DNA from: Gordonia tangerina
GTDB lineage: Bacteria > Actinomycetota > Actinomycetes > Mycobacteriales > Mycobacteriaceae
Assembly: GCF_021556435.1 (NCBI RefSeq)
Contig: NZ_JAKGCU010000001.1
Coordinates: 558,001-622,000, forward strand
Direction: 5' to 3'
DNA length: 64,000 nucleotides
Part shown: piece by piece, positions 1-9,276 of the stretch
How the letters are laid out: each line of letters starts with the position of its first letter
How positions within the stretch are numbered: position 1 is the first letter of the stretch
Made by a program: the position numbers and the translations under genes
The notes under the pieces: generated by a model
Told to the model about the DNA's origin: nothing
Databases searched by the model: none
What the model saw: the letters and a program-made list of their open reading frames with translations, nothing else

Positions 1-8
1 GCCGGCGG

Positions 9-27
9 CCCCCCCCCCCCCCCCCCC
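9..27. repeat. 19-nt homopolymer C tract
   Basis: An uninterrupted run of 19 C lies 53 bases before the start codon of the Liv permease gene. It could be a slippage-prone tract in that gene's upstream region, or an assembly artefact, because it sits at the window edge. Nothing else is visible in the first 80 bases. Confidence 0.8.
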
Positions 28-80
28 GTCTCTTTCCGTGTTCGCGCGCTTCGCCGGCGCACCGATCGATTGGTTCGGTA

Positions 81-2108
81 ATGGGGCAATTCCTGCAGTT
101 CGTCTTTCTCGGTCTCTCGACCGGTGCGGTGTACGCCGTTCTCGCATCGTCGCTGGTCGGCGTGTACGCCGCGACCGGTGTCATCAACTTCGCGCAGGGC
201 ACGCTCGGGCTGTGGGCGGTCTACACGGTCGCCGCACTGCGTAGCGACGGAGAGCTGGTTCTCCCCATCGGTCACATCCCGATCGGTAGCGCCGACGACC
301 CGGTCTCGATGGGCCCGGCGATCATCATCGGCGTGCTCTCGGCCGTTCTCTGGGCCATCGTCGCGCACTATCTCGTCTTTCGGCCGCTGCGGCATGCGCC
401 GGTGCTGGCGCAGGTGGTGGCGTCGGTCGGTCTGATGCTCTTCATCCAGGCGCTCGTACATCTCCGCTTCGACACCGAAGGTCTGCTGGCCCTGCGGATT
501 CTGCCCGACGACACGATCGAGTTCGCCGGCGCAGTCGTCAACGTCTCCGACCTGATCCTGGCCGGCATCGCGATCGTGATCGCCGCACTGTTCTGGGCAT
601 ACTTCAAGCTCACCCGGCTCGGTGTGGCGACCCGCGCCGGCGCCGAGGACGAACTCGCCGCGCGGCTCGTCGGATACTCACCTGATCGTCTCGCCGCTGT
701 CGTCTGGGTGATCACCGGCGCCGCAACGGGTCTGATCGCGGTCCTGGCTGCCTTCACGATCGGACTCAGCGTCACCAGCTACACCTTCTACGTGATCCCG
801 GCTCTCGCCGTCGCACTACTCGGTCGACTCACATCCTTCGGAATCGCCTGCGCAGGTGGACTTTTCCTCGGAGCTTTCCAGGCGGTCATCACGTGGTTGA
901 CCACCAAGGACTGGTGGCCCGAATGGGCGCAGGCGGGCTTGGGTGATGCCGTACCGTTCGTCCTCATCGTCATCGCGCTGTTCCTGATGGGTGGACGGAT
1001 TCCCTCCCGCGGTTCACTGGGCGAGGTGAAGATGCCTGCGGTCCGCATCCCACACATCCGTCCCATTCCGACGATCACCGTGCTGGCCGCGGTGACGGCC
1101 GCCATCTTCTTCACGGAGGGGACGTGGCGCTTCGGTGTCGTCACCTCGGTGATCTTGTCGCTGATCGCGTTGTCGCTGGTGTTGCTCACCGGCTATCTGG
1201 GTCAGATCTCGCTGGCGTCCATGGCTTTTGCCGGCGCCGCCGGGTTCGCGTTGTCGAAGCTGACGGTGAACTGGAATGTGCCCTTCCCGTTCAGCATCCT
1301 GTTCGCCGCGCTGATCGCCACCGGCTTGGGCATCCTGGTCGGCGTACCCGCATTGCGTATCCGTGGCGCCCAACTCGCCGTGGTCACCCTGGCCGCGGCG
1401 ATCGCGATCCAGGGTTTCGTGTTCAACAATCCGGGAATCACCGCCTACGAGGGCAATCTGATCACGGATCCGACGCTGTTCGGCATCGATCTCGGTGTGC
1501 GTGACGGCACAAACCTGGTGACCCTGCGGTTCTCGCTGATGGTTCTCGTGGTGGTCACCATCGCCACGCTGGCGGTGATGCGTCTGATGGCCGGGTCCAC
1601 CGGGCGTGCCTTCCTGGCGGTGCGATCCAACGAGCGAGCCGCGGCCGCGGTCGGGATCAACGTGGCATCGACCAAGTTGCTCGGCTTCGCGCTCTCGGCC
1701 TTCCTCGCCGGCGTCGGCGGCTGCCTGATTGGCTACAGCCGAGGCCAGCTGTCGGCGGGATCGTTCACCGTGATGGTCGGTCTGATCCTGCTCGCCATGA
1801 CCTATGTCGGCGGCATCACGTCGGTGTCCGGTGCATTCATCGCCGGCATCGTCGGACCGCTTGGTGTGGGCTACGTCTTCCTCAACCAGACGTTGGCCCT
1901 CGGTGAGTACTACGAGATCATCGCTGCGGCAGGCCTGTTGCTGGCGGCGATCCTCAATCCGGTCGGCATGGCCGGCGCGTTCACCGAGCTCGGCGACAAG
2001 TTGCGCCGGCGACATACGCACGCGGACACCCCGGCCGACGACAGCGGCGATGGTGCGGCCGCACCGCTCGTCACCCCTACGACCTCAAAGGCGGGCCTTC
2101 ATGCCTGA
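81..2108 (+). CDS. branched-chain amino acid ABC transporter permease, LivH-LivM fusion
   Basis: This 675-aa integral membrane protein fuses both permease subunits that are usually separate in Liv-type importers. The LivH-like half (about residues 1-300) opens with GLSTGAVYAVLASSLVGVYA and contains the GVINFAQG motif. The LivM-like half (about 330-645) contains LTGYLGQISLASMAFAGAAG and the coupling-loop region AVRSNERAAAAVGINV. The stop overlaps the start of the next gene by 8 nt, so the two ATPases are translationally linked. A substrate-binding protein would be expected upstream but lies outside the window. Substrate (leucine/isoleucine/valine, urea or short amides) cannot be told from the permease. 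Start ATG at 81 puts the first membrane helix at the N-terminus. Confidence 0.9.
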   Translation: MGQFLQFVFLGLSTGAVYAVLASSLVGVYAATGVINFAQGTLGLWAVYTVAALRSDGELVLPIGHIPIGSADDPVSMGPAIIIGVLSAVLWAIVAHYLVFRPLRHAPVLAQVVASVGLMLFIQALVHLRFDTEGLLALRILPDDTIEFAGAVVNVSDLILAGIAIVIAALFWAYFKLTRLGVATRAGAEDELAARLVGYSPDRLAAVVWVITGAATGLIAVLAAFTIGLSVTSYTFYVIPALAVALLGRLTSFGIACAGGLFLGAFQAVITWLTTKDWWPEWAQAGLGDAVPFVLIVIALFLMGGRIPSRGSLGEVKMPAVRIPHIRPIPTITVLAAVTAAIFFTEGTWRFGVVTSVILSLIALSLVLLTGYLGQISLASMAFAGAAGFALSKLTVNWNVPFPFSILFAALIATGLGILVGVPALRIRGAQLAVVTLAAAIAIQGFVFNNPGITAYEGNLITDPTLFGIDLGVRDGTNLVTLRFSLMVLVVVTIATLAVMRLMAGSTGRAFLAVRSNERAAAAVGINVASTKLLGFALSAFLAGVGGCLIGYSRGQLSAGSFTVMVGLILLAMTYVGGITSVSGAFIAGIVGPLGVGYVFLNQTLALGEYYEIIAAAGLLLAAILNPVGMAGAFTELGDKLRRRHTHADTPADDSGDGAAAPLVTPTTSKAGLHA

Positions 2109-3012
2109 CAGCGCGACAACCGTAGCCGCCCCCGACGCCGAGCCGTTGCTGCGCACCCGCGGGCTCTCGGTGCACTACGGCGGTGTCACCGCCAATGCCG
2201 ACATCGACCTCACCGTCGGAGCGGGGGAGATCGTCGGACTGATCGGCCCCAACGGTGCCGGCAAGACGACCTTCGTCGATGCGGTCACCGGCTTCGCGCG
2301 CTCCAGCGGTGAGGTGACCCTGTCCGGGCGGCGCATCGACCGTGCCGGGCCGCACCGTCGGCGCCGCGCGGGTATGGCGCGTACCTGGCAAGCCGGAGAG
2401 CTGTTCGCCGACTTGACCGTCGCCCAGAATCTGGCTGTCGCGGTGCAGCGGGTTGGACTACGCGCCATGGTCCTCGACGTGGTGAACGGTTCCCGACCGC
2501 CGGCCGGTGTCGTGGAGAAGGCGCTCGACGTCGTCGGCCTGACCGACGTCGCCGATCGCCGACCGGACGAACTGACGCTGGGGCAGCAGAAGCTGGTCGG
2601 TGTAGCCCGCGCGCTCGTCGGCGATACCGGGTTGGTCCTGCTCGACGAGCCGGCCGCCGGACTCGACACGCACGAGAGTCGTGAGTTCGGCGGCGAGTTG
2701 CGCCGGATCGCCGCGACGGGTGTGGGCATCCTGCTCATCGACCACGACATGTCGCTGGTTCTCGATGTCTGCGACCGGCTGTACGTCCTCGATTTCGGGC
2801 GCGTGATAGCGGCCGGGCCGCCGGCGGAGATCACGAACGACCCGGCCGTGGTTGCGGCCTACCTCGGTAGTGCTGAGGTACAGGCCGAGTCGGATTCGGG
2901 CGCCGACGATCCGGCACCCGACACATCGGCCGGCACCGTAATGACCCCGGTGGAATCGACCACTACGGACGAGACCACGAGAGAATCGACCACTACGGAG
3001 GAGACACGATGA
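2101..3012 (+). CDS. livG: branched-chain amino acid ABC transporter ATP-binding protein LivG-like
   Basis: The 303-aa cytoplasmic ATPase energises the adjacent permease. Walker A is GPNGAGKTT, the signature region is LTLGQQKLVGVARAL (the degenerate form usual in LivG) and Walker B is LVLLDEPAAGLD, followed by the H-loop LLIDHDMSLVL. The start is the ATG at 2101 inside the end of the permease gene. Its reading frame stays open further upstream, but that part lies wholly within the permease gene. The last about 60 residues form an acidic Thr/Ser/Glu tail beyond the normal LivG end and contain a short duplicated segment. The stop overlaps the livF start (ATGA). Confidence 0.9.
   Translation: MPDSATTVAAPDAEPLLRTRGLSVHYGGVTANADIDLTVGAGEIVGLIGPNGAGKTTFVDAVTGFARSSGEVTLSGRRIDRAGPHRRRRAGMARTWQAGELFADLTVAQNLAVAVQRVGLRAMVLDVVNGSRPPAGVVEKALDVVGLTDVADRRPDELTLGQQKLVGVARALVGDTGLVLLDEPAAGLDTHESREFGGELRRIAATGVGILLIDHDMSLVLDVCDRLYVLDFGRVIAAGPPAEITNDPAVVAAYLGSAEVQAESDSGADDPAPDTSAGTVMTPVESTTTDETTRESTTTEETR
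2953..2999 (+). repeat. short direct repeat inside livG C-terminal tail
   Basis: The 17-mer GAATCGACCACTACGGA occurs at 2953-2969 and 2983-2999, a 30-base (10-codon) period encoding the ESTTT-type tail of the LivG-like protein. It looks like a recent in-frame duplication in a disordered tail. Confidence 0.85.
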
Positions 3013-3779
3013 CAACGCCGACAGTCGCCGACGGCGCGGTCACGGACTCCGCCGCAGCCGCTCCAGTTCTGTCCCTGGATCGAGTCACCGTCGGTCACTA
3101 CGGCGTACCCGCGGTGCGTGAGCTGACCTTCGAGGTTCGGCCTGGTGAGATCCTTGCGTTGCTGGGGCCCAACGGCGCGGGAAAGACCACGACATTGCTG
3201 TCAGCGGTGGGCGCGCTCCCTCTGATGTCGGGTCAGATCACCGCATTGGGTGAACCGATCGATCATCGTGTCGAGCGCAATGCGCGCCGCGGGGTGACGC
3301 TGGTGCCCGACAACCGCGGCTTGTTCCACCGTCTGTCCGTCACCGACAATCTGCGGTTGGCGCGACGCAAGGGTGGGCCGCAGGTGGATGTGGTCTTTGA
3401 GTACTTTCCCAAGCTGAAGACGTTGCGCGGCCGACGGTGCGGCAACCTGTCCGGCGGTGAGCAGCAGATGCTGGCCCTGGCGAAGGCATTGTTGACGCGG
3501 CCGTCCGTGTTGCTCATCGATGAGCTGAGCCTCGGTCTGTCGCCGGTGGCCGTCCAGGATCTGTTGCCGCGGCTGCGCAGCATCGCCGACGAGCAGAGCA
3601 TGGCGGTGGTGTTGGTCGAACAGCACATCGACCTGGCGCTGGGCATCGCCGACTCGGCCATCGTGATGCACCACGGGCGGGTTGCGTTGGGGGGCTCGGC
3701 CGATGACCTGCGGGCCAGTCGGGATAAGGTCGAGGCCGCCTATTTCGGTCGGTTGGGTGGCACGGACACCCCCGGCTGA
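3009..3779 (+). CDS. livF: branched-chain amino acid ABC transporter ATP-binding protein LivF-like
   Basis: The 256-aa second ATPase of the Liv-type importer has Walker A GPNGAGKTT at about residues 54-62, the signature LSGGEQQMLALAKAL, Walker B SVLLIDELSLGLSP and the H-loop VVLVEQHIDLAL. LivF normally pairs with LivG as a heterodimer under the two permease halves. The gene starts at an ATG overlapping the livG stop by 4 nt. It is the last gene of the operon; a short inverted repeat straddles its stop codon. Confidence 0.9.
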   Translation: MTTPTVADGAVTDSAAAAPVLSLDRVTVGHYGVPAVRELTFEVRPGEILALLGPNGAGKTTTLLSAVGALPLMSGQITALGEPIDHRVERNARRGVTLVPDNRGLFHRLSVTDNLRLARRKGGPQVDVVFEYFPKLKTLRGRRCGNLSGGEQQMLALAKALLTRPSVLLIDELSLGLSPVAVQDLLPRLRSIADEQSMAVVLVEQHIDLALGIADSAIVMHHGRVALGGSADDLRASRDKVEAAYFGRLGGTDTPG

Positions 3780-3786
3780 GGGTGTC
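3765..3786 (+). terminator. weak hairpin at livF stop
   Basis: GACACCC at 3765-3771 pairs with GGGTGTC at 3780-3786 across an 8-nt loop that contains the stop codon. There is no following T run, so it is at best a weak terminator. Confidence 0.3.
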
Positions 3787-3849
3787 GGGGGCAATGGAGT
3801 CCACATCGGTCTGGCCACCCGGACCACGAGGTGATATCAGGAGCCCACA

Positions 3850-4572
3850 GTGAACAAGCCCGGGCGGACGGGCGCATCGCGTCGTCGTTCGCGACCGCGC
3901 AGCACCCGCAATCGACCCACCGATGACCAACTGTTGGACGCCGCCCGGGCGGTCATCTCCGAACACGGGGTCGAACGGTCGACGATGGACATGATCGCCG
4001 AACGCGGCGGCACCACCCGGGTGACGTTGTACGCACACTTCGGGTCGCGTGATGCACTGGTCGACCGGCTGATCGAACGGGAGTTGGGCAACTTCACCGA
4101 CTGGATGGCGGCTGCCTACGACGAAAGCGAAGACTGGTCGTACGGCGCCCGGGCGCGACACTCGGTGGAGGCGACCTTCGACTTCGCGCGGAGCAATCCG
4201 GAGGGGTTGCGGCTCCTCCTCGGGCACCGGCAGGAGGCCGAGGATCCCGGCCGTCGGCTCTACACGACGCTCGAACCGCGGGTCGCCGCTCGTTTGCGTC
4301 AGAACTACGCCGAACGCGGCGCCGAGATCGCGGCGAGCGCCGATACCCTGGCGTCGCTGCTGATCGGGATCAGTCTCGATGTCGCATATCGTGCGTTGAT
4401 CGTTGATCGCGCCGACATCGACGTCGCCTGCGAGATCGCGGTGTCGGCCACCCTCGGAGTGTTGCGCGCGGTCTCACCCGAGCAACTGCTCGCGTTGGAC
4501 GCCTCGCTTGCCGAAGGCGTCGTAGACCCGGACTCGGCGACCGGGTCGTCGCGCATCCACATAGAGAACTGA
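3850..4572 (+). CDS. TetR/AcrR family transcriptional regulator
   Basis: The 240-aa protein begins with an Arg-rich stretch, then a TetR DNA-binding domain (about residues 22-70: LLDAARAVISEHGVERSTMD, then GGTTRVTLYAHFGSRDALVD) and an all-alpha ligand domain. Start GTG at 3850 is preceded by CAGGAG at 3838-3843. It lies 70 nt after livF in the same direction and may control the transporter or respond to its substrate, but no operator is obvious. The ligand is unknown. Confidence 0.88.
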   Translation: MNKPGRTGASRRRSRPRSTRNRPTDDQLLDAARAVISEHGVERSTMDMIAERGGTTRVTLYAHFGSRDALVDRLIERELGNFTDWMAAAYDESEDWSYGARARHSVEATFDFARSNPEGLRLLLGHRQEAEDPGRRLYTTLEPRVAARLRQNYAERGAEIAASADTLASLLIGISLDVAYRALIVDRADIDVACEIAVSATLGVLRAVSPEQLLALDASLAEGVVDPDSATGSSRIHIEN

Positions 4573-4642
4573 CAACCACGGGGGTTGCTACTCACGTGGA
4601 TGTCAGCTCCCCATGTGGGTGTCGGCGGCCGATCGGATCGGA

Positions 4643-5536
4643 TCAGCCAAACGCGGCGGCCACCTCGGCGGCACGTCGGAGCTGATCCGGATCAGAACTC
4701 GTCGGGATCAGCTGGACCTCGTCGGTGCCGATGGCAGCGAACCTCCGTAGTGTCTCGACCAGCTCGTCCTCAGTGCCGGCCCACCCCGTGGTGGGGGCCA
4801 TGGCGTCGACGAACTCGGTCGGAATCCAGTTCATGTAGTGGCGGAGGTGTCGGTGGATCTGCTCTCGCGGACCGTCACCGGTGCCGAGTGCGAACCAGAA
4901 CGAGGTCGCCAGATGTGGACGGCGCCGCCCGGCGTCGGCCCACGCGCGACGCGCGACGTCGAACAGTTCGGCCTGTCGATCCAGGTTCAGATCCAGGGTC
5001 ACCCCGGCCACCCCATCGGCCCATCCGGCGGCGCTGCGAATGGTCTTGGGTCCGGTGGTGCCGACGTGCAGCTCGGGTCCGCCGGACTGCGGCGGCGTGG
5101 GACCGACGGGGAGCATCGAGTCGGTGATCTTCTCGCCCGCCCACACCCGGCGCATCGTGGTCACACGGTCGGTCAATCCGCGGATCGTCTGCGTGCCGGT
5201 GTCGGCGCCGACCGCGTGATAATCCTCATGCCGTCCGCCGATCCCGAGGCCGACGGTCAGCCGTCCGCCGCACAGCATGTCGCCGGTGGCCAAGGCCTTG
5301 GCCAACATCACCGGGTCATGGAGCTGCGGCACCACCACCGTCGTCACGAGCCGTACGCGCTCGGTCCAGGCGGCCAGCGCACCGAGCAGGGTCAGGGTGT
5401 CCGGGTTGTCGAAGGCGATGCGCTCTCCGAAGCACAACGATGAAAAGGACCCTCGGTCGATCTCGGTCGCCCACGTCCGCAGGACATCGGCGTCGAGCCC
5501 CGGTTCCATCACCGGCAAGGTCATTCCGATCTGCAC
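4643..5536 (-). CDS. LLM-class F420-type flavin-dependent oxidoreductase
   Basis: This 297-aa luciferase-like monooxygenase-fold protein probably uses F420 or FMN. Family marks are the opening QIGMTLPVMEPG, the strand SLCFGERIAFDNPDTLTLLG, the RVRLVTTVVVPQLHDPVMLAK segment and GRLTVGLGIGGRHEDY. The C-terminus has the usual GTDEVQLIP. Length is normal. It begins with GTG at 5536; the in-frame ATG four codons later is an alternative. The substrate cannot be predicted. It is followed on the same strand, after a 27-nt gap from the upstream gene stop at 5564, so the two may be co-transcribed. Confidence 0.85.
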   Translation of the reverse strand: MQIGMTLPVMEPGLDADVLRTWATEIDRGSFSSLCFGERIAFDNPDTLTLLGALAAWTERVRLVTTVVVPQLHDPVMLAKALATGDMLCGGRLTVGLGIGGRHEDYHAVGADTGTQTIRGLTDRVTTMRRVWAGEKITDSMLPVGPTPPQSGGPELHVGTTGPKTIRSAAGWADGVAGVTLDLNLDRQAELFDVARRAWADAGRRRPHLATSFWFALGTGDGPREQIHRHLRHYMNWIPTEFVDAMAPTTGWAGTEDELVETLRRFAAIGTDEVQLIPTSSDPDQLRRAAEVAAAFG

Positions 5537-5563
5537 GACACCGATTCTGACAAATCGTCGGGC

Positions 5564-7150
5564 TCAGTTGCCGGCGCTCGGGGCAAACGAATCCGGATCG
5601 GCGCGCGTCCAGTCGTCGATCCACGACTCGGGTGGGTCGTCGAGTAACTGACCGGGTGTCAACCACTCGTAGATCTCGGCGTAGGAACGTTGCTCGGTGG
5701 CCGAGACGCGTTTGCGGAGCAGATGCGGGCCGAGCTCGGCGGGGTCGCGCACCCCGAGAGAAGCCATCAACCGCATCGCTTCGTCGACGGTCGCCTGGTG
5801 ATATCGAAACGCGCGGTCACTCTTGTCGTCGACGTCGAGCGCGCGGGCGCGACGCCGATCCTGGGTGGCCACGCCCACCGGGCAGTGGTTGGTGTGGCAC
5901 CGCTGAGATTGGATGCAACCCACGGCCATCATCATCGGTCGTGCGGCATTGGTGTAGTCGGCTCCCTGGATGAGTCTTTTGACGATGTCGTTGCCGGTCG
6001 CGACCTTGCCGCTGGCACCGATCCGGATGATGTCGCGCAGCCCGGTCCCGACCAGCGCATTGTGTACCGTCATCAGTCCGTCGGTCAGCGGCAACCCGAC
6101 GTGGTCCTCGTACTCCAGCGGTGCCGCGGCGGTACCACCTTCGGCGCCGTCGACCACGATGAAATCCGGCGCGATCGACTCCGCGCGCATCGCCTTGCAG
6201 ATGGCCAGCACGTCGACTCGCGATCCCACGCACAGCTTGAAGCCGATCGGCTTTCCGCCGCTGAGCTCGCGCAGGCGGGCGATGAAGCCGACGAGTTCAC
6301 GAGGCGTGGAGAACTCCGAGTGACCGGCCGGGCTGACACATTTCTGTCCCTCGGGCACGCCGCGGTAGCGGGCGATCTCTGCGCTGACCTTCGCCGCCGG
6401 CAGCACGCCACCGATGCCGGGTTTGGCGCCTTGGCTGAGCTTGATCGAGATGGCTTTGATCTGTTCGGTGGCCGCCTTGTCCGCGAACTGGTCGGGATCG
6501 AAGTGTCCCTCGTCGGTGCGGGTGCCGAAGTAGCCGGAGCCGATCTCCCAGATGACGTCGGCACCACCGAGGTGATACGGCGTGAGGCCACCCTCGCCGG
6601 TGTCATGGGCGAACTCGCCTCTGCGTGCGCCGTTGTTCAAGGCGCGCAAAGCGTTACCTGATAGTGCGCCAAAGCTCATCGACGAGATGTTGAGCAGCGA
6701 CATGGCGTACGGTGCGGCGCAGTCCGGGCCGCCGACCGACACCCGGAATGGATGGGGCGGCGGCTCGACCGGCGCGGTGGAATGCACCAGGTATTCGTAA
6801 CCGGCCCTGTCGATGTCGCGTTCGGTGCCGTAGGACAGCTCAGCCGCGGTGCCCTTGGCGCGCTCGTAGATCAACGAGCGGACATCCCGATCGAACGGCC
6901 GACCATCGACGTTGCGCTCGATGAAGTACTGCTGCAACTCGGGCCGCACCGATTCGAGCAGGAATCGCAGATGGCCGACGACGGGGTAGTTGCGCAACAC
7001 CGAGTGGCGGCGCTGGACCAGATCGTAGACGCCGAGCGCGGCGAGCGCCCCCACAATCACCGTGGGAATGAGCCAGCCCCACCACACCGCCGACGCCGCG
7101 CCGCACCCGATGGCCGCCAGGACCAGAACCGCAACGCACAGGATTCGCAC
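5564..7150 (-). CDS. membrane-anchored FMN-binding glutamate synthase family protein
   Basis: About 528 aa. Two N-terminal hydrophobic segments (LCVAVLVLAAIGCGAASAVW and LIPTVIVGALAALGVYDLV) precede a GltB-type FMN/Fe-S barrel: NISSMSFGALSGNAL, GEGGLTPYHL, IKLSQGAKPGIGGVLP, DFIVVDGAEGGTAAAP, RIGASGKVATGND, and the cysteine cluster CIQSQRCHTNHCPVG that fits a 3Fe-4S site. No glutaminase domain is present, so it is not a complete glutamate synthase; family members have uncertain physiological roles. I chose GTG at 7150 because GGGAGG lies about 10 nt upstream; the frame remains open to 7348, but that extension has no homology-like features. Confidence 0.85.
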   Translation of the reverse strand: MRILCVAVLVLAAIGCGAASAVWWGWLIPTVIVGALAALGVYDLVQRRHSVLRNYPVVGHLRFLLESVRPELQQYFIERNVDGRPFDRDVRSLIYERAKGTAAELSYGTERDIDRAGYEYLVHSTAPVEPPPHPFRVSVGGPDCAAPYAMSLLNISSMSFGALSGNALRALNNGARRGEFAHDTGEGGLTPYHLGGADVIWEIGSGYFGTRTDEGHFDPDQFADKAATEQIKAISIKLSQGAKPGIGGVLPAAKVSAEIARYRGVPEGQKCVSPAGHSEFSTPRELVGFIARLRELSGGKPIGFKLCVGSRVDVLAICKAMRAESIAPDFIVVDGAEGGTAAAPLEYEDHVGLPLTDGLMTVHNALVGTGLRDIIRIGASGKVATGNDIVKRLIQGADYTNAARPMMMAVGCIQSQRCHTNHCPVGVATQDRRRARALDVDDKSDRAFRYHQATVDEAMRLMASLGVRDPAELGPHLLRKRVSATEQRSYAEIYEWLTPGQLLDDPPESWIDDWTRADPDSFAPSAGN

Positions 7151-7627
7151 CGCTCGCACACCTCCCGCCCGAGCATAGCCAGGATGCTCCGGCCGCAAAC
7201 CCGTTGCGTGCACCAGCCGTGACGACCGTGTGAGCTCCTCGGTGCGCTCGTGCTGCCTAGGTCGAAGGTGCGCGAACACAACGCGAGAGACGTCGGCGTC
7301 GGATCGGATGGTGTCGACGAATACCACCCGGATTCGTTTTCTGCACAAATGGTTTCACCCAATGACAACCCGATACCGTGTGTGCTGTCAGAAGAAAACG
7401 GTCGGACGGGGATGGGCTCGCGAAACCCGGAGGTGGGAAGCCCTTTTGGCGCCATCGTCAGGATGGGCGGGATGAGGGCCGCCTGAGCGCCACCTGAGAT
7501 CCGTGTTAGGTTCACTAGGCGTACGAAGCGATCAAATCGGAGAAGTTGGGCGTCGGTTCGGTGACCGGAGCGCGGGCTCTGGCCTGTACGGCGGGTGCGT
7601 CCCGGCTGTTACCGGAAGGCTGAGTTC
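7151..7627. other. divergent intergenic region
   Basis: This 477-base stretch separates the minus-strand glutamate-synthase-like gene from plus-strand ehuB and must hold both promoters. Short reading frames cross it, but none has a convincing start, composition or family motif. GGAAGG at 7614-7619 is the ehuB ribosome binding site. I see no strong palindrome or riboswitch. Confidence 0.5.
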
Positions 7628-8524
7628 ATGGCATTGTCTGCAATGAAGAAGACCCTGCATCGTCGATCCGTCCGGACCATGGCGGCTGCAGTCCTGGTGG
7701 GCGCGAGTCTCGCGGCGTGTTCATCGACCGATTCCGGCGGCGATTCCAGCCTGTTGGAACAGTTGCAGGACGAAGGGGTCGTCACGGTCGGCTTCGCCGG
7801 TGAGGCGCCGTATTCGTTCGAGGAGAACGGGCAGCTGACCGGCGCGACCGTCGCCCTGCACCGCGAGATCTTCGGCAACCTCGGCATCGAGACCGTCGAA
7901 GGCGTCAACGCCGACTTCGGTGCGCTCATCCCGGGTCTACAGGCCAACCGGTTCGACGTGGTCAGCGCCGGTATGTCGATCCTGCCCGAGCGTTGCGAGC
8001 AGGCCTCGTTCAGCGATCCCGAATTCAACTACACGACCGCTCTGATGGTGCCCACCGGCAATCCGATGAACCTCACCGACATGCAGTCGGTGGCCGAGAG
8101 CGGCGCCCGCCTGGCCACCATGACCGGCGCGATCGAGTCCGACTATGCGTCGAGCCTCGGCATCGACAGCATGCAGGTGGCCACCCCGCAGGACGGGATG
8201 GACGCGGTCACCTCGGGACGCGCCGACGTCTTCGCACTCACCGGCATCTCGCTGAACTGGATGAAGAATAACAACCCGGACGCCCCGGTCGATGTGACGC
8301 CGTCCTTCGTCGCCGTCATCGACGGAGTCCCGCAGGTCGGCGCGGGCGGCACGGTCTTCCGCACCGATGATCAGGACCTGCTCGACGCCTACAACTCCGA
8401 ACTCGAGAAGATCACCTCCGATCCGGAGAAGTACCTGTCCATCGTCGGTGAGTTCGGGTTCACCGAAGAGGAGCTGCCCGATCCAGAGCTGACCACCGAG
8501 GATCTGTGTGCCGGCAACATCTGA
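7628..8524 (+). CDS. ehuB: ectoine/hydroxyectoine ABC transporter substrate-binding lipoprotein EhuB
   Basis: The 298-aa solute-binding protein of a polar amino acid/ectoine importer. A lipoprotein signal ends in the lipobox LAAC (MAAAVLVGASLAACSSTDSG), so it is membrane-tethered outside the cell. The mature domain is a SBP_bac_3 fold: VTVGFAGEAPYSFEENGQLT, FGALIPGLQANRFDVVSAGM and the EhuB-typical ILPERCEQASFSDPEF, GGTVFRTDDQDLLDAYN. Start ATG 7628 follows GGAAGG by 8 nt. It heads the ehuBCDA set, 20 nt before ehuC. Specificity for ectoines is from family resemblance and gene order. Confidence 0.88.
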   Translation: MALSAMKKTLHRRSVRTMAAAVLVGASLAACSSTDSGGDSSLLEQLQDEGVVTVGFAGEAPYSFEENGQLTGATVALHREIFGNLGIETVEGVNADFGALIPGLQANRFDVVSAGMSILPERCEQASFSDPEFNYTTALMVPTGNPMNLTDMQSVAESGARLATMTGAIESDYASSLGIDSMQVATPQDGMDAVTSGRADVFALTGISLNWMKNNNPDAPVDVTPSFVAVIDGVPQVGAGGTVFRTDDQDLLDAYNSELEKITSDPEKYLSIVGEFGFTEEELPDPELTTEDLCAGNI

Positions 8525-8544
8525 GGGGCGACGAGTAACGACTC

Positions 8545-9276
8545 GTGGGTGACAACTTCGACGCCTTCCTGGATGCGTGGCCGCGCATCTGGGAAGGCAT
8601 ACTCACCACTGTCTACCTGACCCTCGGTGGGGCTGCGCTGGCGTTTGTGCTGGCGCTCGTTCTGGGGGTGGCGGCGGGGGCGCGTCAGATCGCGATCCGC
8701 GGGACCGCTCGGGTGATCGTGGAGTTCTTCCGCGGCACATCGCTTTTGGTGCAGCTGTTTTGGCTGTTCTACGTGCTGCCGTTGTTCGGTTACGAACTCG
8801 ACCCGATGTTCTGTGGCATCCTCGCGCTCGGTCTGAACTACGGCGCGTACGGCGCGGAAGTGGTGCGCGGGTCGCTGGCCGCGATTCCCGCTCCGCAGCG
8901 TGAAGCCGCTGTGGCGCTGAACTTCTCGGCCTGGCAGCGGTTGCATCGGGTCATCTTCCCGCAGGCCTGGGTGCAGATGATCCCGCCGATGAACAACCTG
9001 CTGATCCAATTACTCAAGGGCAGTGCCCTCGCGAGTTTCATTCTGCTGCAGGATCTGACGTATCAGATCGAACAGCTGCGCCGCGGCACCGGTGACACGC
9101 TGTTCTCCTTCGGTATCGGTCTGATCCTGTACTTCTGCATCGCCTACGTGCTGACGCTGTTCATGAATCTCCTCGAGATGCGTGCCAAGTCGCGCCTGGG
9201 CGTGGGCCCGACGCTGCGCGAGGTGCTCAGCCTGCGACCCGAGCGGGTCGACGAGAACGTGGGGGTGGGCCGATGA
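8545..9276 (+). CDS. ehuC: ectoine/hydroxyectoine ABC transporter permease EhuC
   Basis: The 243-aa His/Glu/Gln-type permease has about five membrane segments. The coupling motif region AVVRGSLAAIPAPQREAAVALN (EAA loop) and VIFPQAWVQMIPPMNNLLI are clear, as is the N-terminal ILTTVYLTLGGAALAFVLAL. The start is GTG at 8545, 20 nt after ehuB. It overlaps ehuD by 4 nt (ATGA). It should pair with EhuD to form the channel. Confidence 0.87.
   Translation: MGDNFDAFLDAWPRIWEGILTTVYLTLGGAALAFVLALVLGVAAGARQIAIRGTARVIVEFFRGTSLLVQLFWLFYVLPLFGYELDPMFCGILALGLNYGAYGAEVVRGSLAAIPAPQREAAVALNFSAWQRLHRVIFPQAWVQMIPPMNNLLIQLLKGSALASFILLQDLTYQIEQLRRGTGDTLFSFGIGLILYFCIAYVLTLFMNLLEMRAKSRLGVGPTLREVLSLRPERVDENVGVGR

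Noticed and set aside
9-27. Poly-C tract read as proof of phase variation
   Set aside because: It lies at the very edge of the window and could be an artefact, so it is reported only as an observation.
1014-2021. 335-codon minus-strand frame opposite the Liv permease
   Set aside because: Antisense shadow with extreme Gln/Arg/Asp/His content.
7230-7475. Small plus-strand frame in the ehuB upstream region
   Set aside because: No ribosome binding site, no recognisable domain and composition like non-coding DNA.
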